In this document: piece after piece, positions 9,537 through 15,538 of the stretch
How positions within the stretch are numbered: the stretch's first letter is position 1
How the letters are laid out: every line of letters starts with the position of its first letter
Origin: Clostridiales bacterium
GTDB taxonomy: Bacteria; Bacillota; Clostridia; Christensenellales; Pumilibacteraceae
DNA: 64,000 nt
Direction: 5' to 3'
NCBI GenBank assembly: GCA_014799665.1
Contig: JAAVHP010000009.1
Location: 1-64,000, forward strand
The notes under the pieces: model-generated
The model's input: only the letters and a program-made list of their open reading frames with translations
Told to the model about the DNA's origin: nothing
Database searches by the model: none
Made by a program: the position numbers and the translations under genes

Positions 9537-10829
9537 TTATTTAGTTTCGCCGCTACCGCTTCCGTTGCCGCCGTCCGACGAACTTTCTTTTTTCTTTCGC
9601 TCACGCTCGATCTCTTCTTCGATTTCCCGTAAGCGGTGTGTAAAGTCCCTTTCAAACAACTCGCTATTTGGACCGAACGATTTGAAAAACTTTCTGCACG
9701 CGCGACCTATGTTATTGCGAGATATGCCGAGCACTCGTTTTAGACGTTTATCGTCGGGCCGATACTTGCGTTTGCGCTCCAAAATTTCGGGCTTTATAAA
9801 CTTGCATAAACTCAAAACCAAGTTGCCTTGCCGCCGCTTGTAATCCGCCTTTAATTCCTCGATAATATGGATGTTCTTTTCATCGATTTTATTGTGATAC
9901 TTAGGCAGATCGCTTTCCATTTCCTGCGGTGTTACGTTCGTGTTTGAAAACGCCGTGGGCAAACCGCAGATGTTTTTTATTTCGAGTTCGCGCTTATCTA
10001 CCGCTTTATAGAAGCGCCTATTCGCTTTCATGGCTCTCTGATCCGAGCTGAGCAACAACTCAACGATACGGTCTATTCTTGGACGAAGGCTCTCCATGTC
10101 CTTACTGCCGTAAATAAGCCGTCCTGTTTTCGGTAGGTCTTTCGCAAGCGCGATGATTTCTTTTTTTATTTTATCGTCGCTCGCCAAAACCGCACGTACA
10201 CCCAAAATCTTTTTCAGCTCGGCTATTCCTCTATCGCGGCTTTTGTAAACATTGTCCTTGCTGTCGCTCAAATATAATCCGAGCCGGACGAACATGTTGT
10301 CTATGCTCTTTTTGTCTATCTTGCCGCGCCGACGGTAACTCTTTGTTCCGTCATTGTTGTTGAACTTTGGCTCTTTTTCCCAAAACACAAAATGGATATG
10401 CAAGTGATGCGGTCTGTCCACGTGCAACGCGCACATTAAATCCACATTGTCCTTTTGGAATTTCGCGTCTTTGAGAAATTGCGGAAATGTACGCTTGATT
10501 AGTTCGATACATTTTTCAGGGGTGTCTATCTTGTGCGACTGTTCCTCGTTGAGAGAGATAAAGCCGTGAAAGATATGTCCCTTGTTTTCTTTGAGCCGAG
10601 CCTTCATCTCGTCAACTTGTTCTTGGGGTATCATCCCCTTGTCGTTGAATACGCCCGTATTCTTCTGCAAGTATTCGAGCGCGGTGCGCTTGCCCGTTCT
10701 CTTTTCTTCCGTCGTGATATACTTGAAAATGTTTTTCACCCCGGTCATATCAAAGAACGCTCGTTCGCCTGCGTGCTTCGTTATCTCCTCGGCAGTCGCG
10801 CCTTTCGGCAGTTTATACGGCGTGTACAT
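9537..10829 (-). CDS. MobP/MobL-type relaxase
   Basis: This nicks oriT and pilots the transferred strand. Near residue 143 is the histidine triad motif (HHLHIHFVFWEKEP), the metal-binding site of MOB-P-like relaxases. The FWEKEP extension is typical of the MobP2/MobL group as I recall it. A nicking Tyr cannot be assigned with certainty. The C-terminal half is basic and helical and ends in a Ser/Gly-rich tail (SSSDGGNGSGSGETK). ATG 10829 is the first standard start but has no ribosome-binding site. The frame is open to 10865, and an AUA at 10862 lies 9 nt after a perfect GGAGG, adding SNNQPVIFNI, which looks like the missing first beta-strand. The upstream gene ends in the same frame with tandem TGA TAA. 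Confidence 0.88.
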   Translation of the reverse strand: MYTPYKLPKGATAEEITKHAGERAFFDMTGVKNIFKYITTEEKRTGKRTALEYLQKNTGVFNDKGMIPQEQVDEMKARLKENKGHIFHGFISLNEEQSHKIDTPEKCIELIKRTFPQFLKDAKFQKDNVDLMCALHVDRPHHLHIHFVFWEKEPKFNNNDGTKSYRRRGKIDKKSIDNMFVRLGLYLSDSKDNVYKSRDRGIAELKKILGVRAVLASDDKIKKEIIALAKDLPKTGRLIYGSKDMESLRPRIDRIVELLLSSDQRAMKANRRFYKAVDKRELEIKNICGLPTAFSNTNVTPQEMESDLPKYHNKIDEKNIHIIEELKADYKRRQGNLVLSLCKFIKPEILERKRKYRPDDKRLKRVLGISRNNIGRACRKFFKSFGPNSELFERDFTHRLREIEEEIERERKKKESSSDGGNGSGSGETK

Positions 10830-10859
10830 TATGTTGAATATAACGGGTTGATTATTGCT

Positions 10860-10876
10860 TATCTTTTATCACCTCC
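10860..10876 (-). promoter_or_regulatory. Strong RBS positioned for a non-standard AUA start of the relaxase
   Basis: GGAGG (10876-10872) overlaps the stop codon of the upstream gene. It is followed after 9 nt by ATA (10862-10860) in the relaxase frame. No ATG, GTG, TTG or CTG exists in this frame between the TAA at 10868 and the ATG at 10829. Confidence 0.5.
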
Positions 10877-11321
10877 GCATTTTCTTTAAGCCTTCCAACT
10901 CGTAATCGTAAAGATAGTCCGGCGTATCGCTCATCAAGCCTTTCTCGTACAAATCTCCATCCAATTTTAAGACATCGCTTACCCGACCTAATTCGTGATA
11001 GACCGACGATAAAATCGACTTGTTGATCGTTACGTTCAGCACCGTTTCTTTGAGCAGCTTGACGATAACGTTAAAGCTCTTTTCGTCCAAGCTCTCCGCG
11101 GCTTGTCTTTCCGACGGCGGCACGGATGTTTCAGGCAACGACACTTCTCCGAATAGCTTTTCACAAAGAATTGGTAAGCCATAGAACAGCGCATCGTTTA
11201 CTGTCTTGCTGAAGCTCTTGTAATCGGGATGTTCCATTACTCGTTCAATCTGTTCGGTAATGTCGCTGTCCGTTATTCGTATGTGTTTTTGTATTCCTAT
11301 TTTTTCTTTCTTCTCGTCCAA
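10869..11321 (-). CDS. Mobilisation accessory protein, possibly ribbon-helix-helix DNA binding (unrecognised)
   Basis: A protein of about 150 residues directly upstream of the relaxase and directly downstream of the candidate oriT. The segment KHIRITDSDITEQIERVM resembles the short beta-strand plus helix of ribbon-helix-helix proteins that bind oriT (MobC/TraJ-like), but I cannot place it in a named family. The remainder is helical and acidic. An ATG at 11336 is possible. However, its own first codons form GGGAGGG, and a TTG at 11321 sits 7 nt after that GGAGG, so TTG is preferred. The gene ends with TGA immediately followed by TAA, and its stop overlaps the relaxase ribosome-binding site. 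An oriT-binding role is inferred from position. Confidence 0.7.
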   Translation of the reverse strand: MDEKKEKIGIQKHIRITDSDITEQIERVMEHPDYKSFSKTVNDALFYGLPILCEKLFGEVSLPETSVPPSERQAAESLDEKSFNVIVKLLKETVLNVTINKSILSSVYHELGRVSDVLKLDGDLYEKGLMSDTPDYLYDYELEGLKKMRR

Positions 11322-11352
11322 GTAACGCCCTCCCATGCGTCGCAGACGCCAA

Positions 11353-11414
11353 AAGCGGGTTTCCCGCTTGTTGCCTATCGAAAGGGGGATTTATACCACT
11401 TTCCTTATCCTGCC
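11353..11414 (+). other. oriT: Candidate origin of transfer (oriT)
   Basis: A perfect inverted repeat AAGCGGG-TTT-CCCGCTT (11353-11369) is followed 37 nt later by TTATCCTGCC (11405-11414), matching the IncP/MOB-P nick consensus YATCCTG|Y with the cut expected between 11412 and 11413. The arrangement (binding-site palindrome 5' of the nick) is that of RP4-type origins. It lies in the noncoding gap immediately upstream of the mobilisation accessory and relaxase genes. With this strand nicked, transfer would proceed to the right, into the methyltransferase, ArdC and polyvalent genes. Inferred from motifs only. Confidence 0.55.
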
Positions 11415-11443
11415 TACCTTTTTCCTTGAAAAGCTACCACTTC

Positions 11444-11464
11444 AACCGCTCTCTCCTTGCGGTT
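11444..11464. repeat. Inverted repeat in the oriT-side intergenic region
   Basis: AACCGC (11444-11449) and GCGGTT (11459-11464) are separated by 9 nt. It lies between the methyltransferase stop (11479) and the candidate nick site. No T-tract is present on either strand, so it is either part of the oriT region or an mRNA 3' structure. Confidence 0.4.
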
Positions 11465-11478
11465 AAGTTACGGCTTCT

Positions 11479-12414
11479 CTACGCTATTGCAGTTACGTTA
11501 TCTATCCGCTCTTTCGCTTTTTCAAGATACCGAGCATTTAGGTCTATCCCTATGTAATCCCTACCGTAGCGTTTAGCAACCGCGCCCGTCGTGCCGCTGC
11601 CAAAGAACGGATCCAAGACAACGCCGCCGACCTTACTTCCTGCAAGTATGCACGGCTCAATTAGCCGTTCGGGGAACATCGCAAAGTGTTCGTCCATTCG
11701 ATAGCTGTTGGTACTGACTTCCCATACATCTCGCTTTCGCCGGAACTGTTGGTCAAAGTCCAAGCAGTTCTCGCGTCCGTTAGATATTCCTTGCTGTCCT
11801 GCGTACTTATTCGCTTCGCTTCTTCCACGCTTATAACGCGCTTTGCTAACATCCTTCAAAGGCTCTTGTATTGCCTTGTAATCGAAGTAGTATTGCCGCG
11901 ACTTAGCGAACAAAAAGATATGCTCGTAGGTCTTTGTCGGTCTGTCTTTTACACTCTCCGGCAAGCAGTTTGTCTTGAACCAAATGATGTCAGAACGCAA
12001 GTACCAACCGCGCTCTCGAAGCGCGAACGCCGCCATCCACGGTATGCCGATCAAGTCTTTGGGCTTTATTCCACTCCAAGATTTAGGAACTTCGTAAATT
12101 CGATTGTGCATATCGAACACGTCTTTGTTCTTGCCGTCAGCGGCCAACGTCATAGGACCTTTGCCGCTCCCTGCGTAGCTGTCGCCCAAGTTAAGCCACA
12201 ATGTTCCGTCTTTTGCGAGAACCCTGTAAACCTCGGCAAAGACCTCTACAAGCCGCGCTATGTAATCGTCTGGTGTTTGCTCGATTCCGATTTGTTTTTG
12301 TTCGCCGTAGTCACGCAATCCGTAATACGGCGGACTTGTTACGCACATATTTGCGCTTTCCGGCGGCAGAGATTTAAGCACCTCTGCCGCGTCGCCGCAT
12401 AGGATTTTACTCAC
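11479..12414 (-). CDS. Orphan beta-class DNA methyltransferase (N4-cytosine/N6-adenine type)
   Basis: The 311-residue protein has catalytic motif IV SPPYYGLRDYG at residues 27-37 and the AdoMet-binding motif I DPFFGSGTTG near residue 266. This order defines the beta class (DNA methylase N-4/N-6 family, PF01555). SPPY favours N4-cytosine, but the class also includes adenine enzymes. There is no restriction endonuclease nearby, so it is an orphan. In a mobile element it likely modifies the element's DNA against recipient restriction. The start is GTG at 12414, overlapping the upstream stop by 8 nt without a strong ribosome-binding site, so translation is probably coupled. Confidence 0.93.
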   Translation of the reverse strand: MSKILCGDAAEVLKSLPPESANMCVTSPPYYGLRDYGEQKQIGIEQTPDDYIARLVEVFAEVYRVLAKDGTLWLNLGDSYAGSGKGPMTLAADGKNKDVFDMHNRIYEVPKSWSGIKPKDLIGIPWMAAFALRERGWYLRSDIIWFKTNCLPESVKDRPTKTYEHIFLFAKSRQYYFDYKAIQEPLKDVSKARYKRGRSEANKYAGQQGISNGRENCLDFDQQFRRKRDVWEVSTNSYRMDEHFAMFPERLIEPCILAGSKVGGVVLDPFFGSGTTGAVAKRYGRDYIGIDLNARYLEKAKERIDNVTAIA

Positions 12415-12724
12415 CCTTTTTCGCTTCCTCGTTCATCGCACTTGCAACCATAACGCTGCCGATAATAACGCCGACCGCTCTTTCTTTGCGCTTGATTTCC
12501 GCGAGCTTGTCCGCGCCCTTTTTGCCGTTAATACGGTTCATCTCGGAGATGTCTAACATGCGCTTTGCATACATAAACAATCCCTTGAGATACTCGTCTT
12601 TCGTAATAAACGGCTTGCCTTCGAAAGCGTAGGCGCAAACGCCTTTTACAAACTCTCCCGCTTGCTTATCCGTAAGCTCTTTGATAATGTCGTAATGTTC
12701 TCTCTTGATTTTGATATTTTTCAT
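12407..12724 (-). CDS. Small DUF6291-like protein of unknown function
   Basis: The 105-residue protein begins KREHYDIIKELTDKQAGEFV, followed by GVCAYAFEGKP. This pattern is found in the DUF6291 group of short proteins from phages and conjugative elements, which often lie near replication or primase genes; the assignment is from memory. It is basic and helical with a short hydrophobic stretch near the C-terminus (GVIIGSVMVASAM). GGAGG lies 4 nt before ATG. It overlaps the methyltransferase start by 8 nt and follows ardC by 13 nt, so all three are co-transcribed. No biochemical function is known to me. Confidence 0.75.
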   Translation of the reverse strand: MKNIKIKREHYDIIKELTDKQAGEFVKGVCAYAFEGKPFITKDEYLKGLFMYAKRMLDISEMNRINGKKGADKLAEIKRKERAVGVIIGSVMVASAMNEEAKKGE

Positions 12725-12737
12725 AATTCCTCCGAAT

Positions 12738-14438
12738 TTAAGATTTTGAATTTCTAAACCGACTGCTCGTTGATTTGGCGGCGGTCGATGTAGGTATGGG
12801 CGTTTTAAGCCCGGCGACGAACTTCATCTCGTCCTTTGCCATTTGTTCGTAATACCCGTCGGCTTTGCCGTCGCGGTACTGTCCCGATGCTTGGAAAATT
12901 CGTAGTAGCTGTTCCGTGTCGTTGCCCGTAAACATAGCAAGCCGCGCCATAAGCGAACGCTCGTTCTGCTCCTCAGTACCAAGCACCGACTCGCCGTTAA
13001 ACAGCGCAAGGAATTTATCTCCGTGCTTCGTCTTACTCGCTTTGTCAACGACATCTCTATCGTCCATTCGCGTAATACTTTCTATTCCTCTGCCTGTCAT
13101 TTCGACTGCGGCCACCGTTCCTACTACCACCGCTTCCGCCGCGACTTGCTCCGCAACCTCGCTCGGCGGTATAAACACTTCGGACTGTTCTTCCTCGATT
13201 TCCTTTAACCGCTCCACCTTTGCGTTCTGTTCTGCGGCACGTTTACGGCTTTCAACTTCAAGCTCGTCGAGCGTTACCTCTTGGAAATCCTTACCCGCCC
13301 AAAACGGCAGCTCCTGCATTTTGCCAAACTCGGTCATCAACGCTTCACGGCTTCTAAACGGATAGCCGCTCAGCGCGAGCCGCGTTTGTCCGTGTTCGGC
13401 TATCATGTGAACCTTGTAGACTTTCTCGCCGTACTCGTCATTGTCTTCGACTATCGCATACGGCTCGACTTCCTTTTTAATCTCGTTCTCTTTCGCCATT
13501 ACGTACTTGGAAATCTTTTCGGCATCGGCTATTGCTCTGAACAATACGTTAGGATCGTCCTTGATTTTGTCGCGCCAATGCCGAATGTACGCGCTGTTGT
13601 TTTGAATGTGCTTTTCGCCGACCTCAATACCCAAGTCTTGTTCGATGAACATCGAAGCGATCTCGGCGCGTAATTCTTCCTCGGCGTAGCTCGCCGAGCC
13701 AAAGCCATCACCCAAATTACGGTTAAGCCTTTTCTCGTGTCCGGTGCTGTGTCCGACCTCGTGCAACGCCGTTGAGTAAAATTCGGGCAAGCTCAAGAAC
13801 TTATCTCTGTCCGGCAAGAATATCTCGTCCGTTGCCGAACGGTAGAACGCTTCGTCGCCGCCGTATATGATTTTGGATTCGTTATCGTTCCAATACTGCA
13901 AAATGTTCTCGGCACGGATATTTCTGCCGTTCGGATCGATTACAGGCTTTTCGCGTTCGGGAATACCCTCTATGACGTCGCCGTTAAATACGCAGTAGTA
14001 TTTGCGAAGAGCGATCACGTTTTCGTCCATATAATCGTCGCGCTCCGCTTCCGACATTCCGTCAAGAGTGTGCTTATCGAACTTCTGCTTGGTTAATTTA
14101 TCGTAGAACGAGAAGTATTCGATAGACACTCCTGCGTTCTTGCCCATACTTTTACCTTCCGCGTCGCGCTTGAAATCCCAACCTTTTTCTTTCATTTGGT
14201 TATACGTCAGCCAACGGTTGTCGCTGTAACCGCGCTCCATTGTTGCCGCCGAAAGGAAAAGCCTGTTTATACCGTTATAGCGTTTACCCGATATTGCCGA
14301 TACAGGTGCGCCGGACACACGCCAGCCTTGCCGCCAAAGGCTGTTGTTTGTTTCGAGATTTGCCATAAGCAAATTGTACAGCCTTTGACGCTGCGGCGTG
14401 AGTTTATCGTAAACGCTTTTTTTGTCCTTCTCACTCAA
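12738..14438 (-). CDS. ardC: ArdC-type antirestriction protein with zincin metallopeptidase and primase-associated C-terminal domain
   Basis: The 566-residue protein has an N-terminal ArdC ssDNA-binding domain (about 8-150: LTPQRQRLYNLLMANLETN, GWRVSGAPVS, NGINRLFLS) followed by a zinc metallopeptidase domain with HEVGHSTGHE near residue 226 and the downstream acidic motif EEELRAEIASMF. A Glu-rich linker leads to a C-terminal domain (about 465-555: NGESVLG, SLMARLAMFTGNDTEQLLRI). That domain resembles the helical domain of NrS-1-type primase-polymerases and also ends the 4273-residue protein next door. ArdC proteins protect incoming single-stranded plasmid DNA from restriction. The start is TTG at 14438, with GGAGG 12 nt upstream and an in-frame stop just before it, overlapping the 46-residue ORF upstream. 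Leading-region position fits the role. Confidence 0.9.
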   Translation of the reverse strand: MSEKDKKSVYDKLTPQRQRLYNLLMANLETNNSLWRQGWRVSGAPVSAISGKRYNGINRLFLSAATMERGYSDNRWLTYNQMKEKGWDFKRDAEGKSMGKNAGVSIEYFSFYDKLTKQKFDKHTLDGMSEAERDDYMDENVIALRKYYCVFNGDVIEGIPEREKPVIDPNGRNIRAENILQYWNDNESKIIYGGDEAFYRSATDEIFLPDRDKFLSLPEFYSTALHEVGHSTGHEKRLNRNLGDGFGSASYAEEELRAEIASMFIEQDLGIEVGEKHIQNNSAYIRHWRDKIKDDPNVLFRAIADAEKISKYVMAKENEIKKEVEPYAIVEDNDEYGEKVYKVHMIAEHGQTRLALSGYPFRSREALMTEFGKMQELPFWAGKDFQEVTLDELEVESRKRAAEQNAKVERLKEIEEEQSEVFIPPSEVAEQVAAEAVVVGTVAAVEMTGRGIESITRMDDRDVVDKASKTKHGDKFLALFNGESVLGTEEQNERSLMARLAMFTGNDTEQLLRIFQASGQYRDGKADGYYEQMAKDEMKFVAGLKTPIPTSTAAKSTSSRFRNSKS

Positions 14439-14571
14439 AGCGTATCTTTACCTCCTCCGTTAAAATTGGTTGCTCGTCCCCGAAATCGTCCTCGTCCGTG
14501 TCCAAGATGTCGTCTATCTCGTAACCTTTCGGAATAACCACTTCGGGAACAATACTTGAGTTCTTTTTCAT
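14431..14571 (-). CDS. 46-residue acidic small protein upstream of ardC (unrecognised)
   Basis: A short ORF begins at ATG 14571, preceded by a clean CGGAGG with 5 nt spacing, and ends TGA at 14431, overlapping the ardC TTG start by 8 nt. The product begins MKKNSSIVPEVVIPKGYEI and continues with DDILDTDEDDFGDE. It is strongly acidic, with 16 Asp/Glu against 5 Lys/Arg. The ribosome-binding site, coding overlap and same-strand position support it as real and translationally coupled to ardC. It matches nothing I recognise. Acidic small proteins of mobile elements can be DNA mimics, but nothing here demonstrates that. Confidence 0.6.
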   Translation of the reverse strand: MKKNSSIVPEVVIPKGYEIDDILDTDEDDFGDEQPILTEEVKIRFE

Positions 14572-14614
14572 TTTTACCTCCGTTTTATATTTTCCTTTCT
14601 GATTTGTATTCAGC

Positions 14615-14643
14615 TTGCTTTTGCATCGACTTTCTGCTATAAT
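14615..14643 (+). promoter_or_regulatory. SigA promoter of dinD
   Basis: -35 TTGCTT (14615-14620), 17-nt spacer, extended -10 TGC-TATAAT (14635-14643). The expected transcription start falls at or next to the A of the dinD ATG (14650), implying a leaderless mRNA. No clear LexA box was seen. Confidence 0.8.
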
Positions 14644-14649
14644 ATAGCT

Positions 14650-15489
14650 ATGAATGAATTAAGTACACAGCAGAAAAAACTATTCGACGACATCAAGCAT
14701 ACCGATGAATACGGCAATGAATTTTGGCTTGCTCGCGAATTGCAAGAGGTATTGCAATATGCTAAATGGGAAAACTTCCATAAAGTCATAAAGACCGCAC
14801 AAATCGCTTGCAAAATAAGCCAACAGTCCGTTGCGGATTGCTTTCCTGAGGTCAAGAAGTCAATAACTTCCGGCAAAGGGCGCATATCGTCCATCATTGA
14901 CTATAAGCTTAATCGTTACGCTTGCTATCTCATCGTAATGAACGGCGACCCTCGCAAGGAAGTCATCGCGCTCGGTCAAACATACTTCGCCGTAAAGACA
15001 CGCCAACAAGAGCTTGCAGAGCTTTACGATAGACTTTCCGAAGACGAAAAACGGTTATTCATTCGCGGTGACATTAAGCAAAAGAATATGCTCCTTGCCG
15101 AAGCCGCACACAAAGCCGGTATCATCACGAACCAAGAATACGCTACATTCCAAGACGCGGGCTATCGCGGCTTATACGGCGGCATGACTGCCCGCGATAT
15201 TGCCGAACATAAAGGTCTATCTCCAGACGACGAAATACTCGATTATATGGGCGGCGAAGAACTTGCCGCTAACCTATTCCGCATCACACAGACCGAAGCT
15301 AAAATGCGCCGTGAAGGAACATCTACACCCGCCGCTGCAAACGCCGCCCACTACGAAGTCGGCAAAGCGGTACGCGAAACTATCGCAGGACTTGGCGGCA
15401 CAATGCCAGAAGAACTTCCCACTCCCGAAAAGAGCATTAAACAACTCGAAGCAGAACAGCGAAAACAAATTAAACCGAAAAAAGATTAA
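14650..15489 (+). CDS. dinD: DinD-family DNA damage-inducible protein
   Basis: The 279-residue protein is the same size as E. coli DinD (274 residues) and is similar along its length: an N-terminal BRO-N-like segment (GNEFWLARELQEVLQYAKW), then RYACYLIVMNGDPRKEVIALGQTYFA, LAEAAHKAGI, GYRGLYGG, ELAANLFRITQTEAK and GGTMPEELPTPEKSIKQLE. DinD proteins inhibit RecA filament activity in E. coli; many mobile elements carry them. It is the only plus-strand gene of the element, with its own promoter and terminator, so it can be expressed independently. There is no ribosome-binding site: only 6 nt separate the -10 box from the ATG. An SOS-modulating function is inferred from homology. Confidence 0.93.
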   Translation: MNELSTQQKKLFDDIKHTDEYGNEFWLARELQEVLQYAKWENFHKVIKTAQIACKISQQSVADCFPEVKKSITSGKGRISSIIDYKLNRYACYLIVMNGDPRKEVIALGQTYFAVKTRQQELAELYDRLSEDEKRLFIRGDIKQKNMLLAEAAHKAGIITNQEYATFQDAGYRGLYGGMTARDIAEHKGLSPDDEILDYMGGEELAANLFRITQTEAKMRREGTSTPAAANAAHYEVGKAVRETIAGLGGTMPEELPTPEKSIKQLEAEQRKQIKPKKD

Positions 15490-15498
15490 AGATTTTTA

Positions 15499-15530
15499 CG
15501 GCTATCGGCTAATAACCGATAGCCGCTTTT
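15499..15530 (+). terminator. Rho-independent terminator after dinD
   Basis: Ten-bp perfect stem CGGCTATCGG (15499-15508) / CCGATAGCCG (15516-15525), loop CTAATAA, then CTTTTAT. It lies between the convergent ends of dinD and the polyvalent gene (stop at 15539) and may act weakly in both directions. Confidence 0.85.
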
Positions 15531-15538
15531 ATCTCTGA

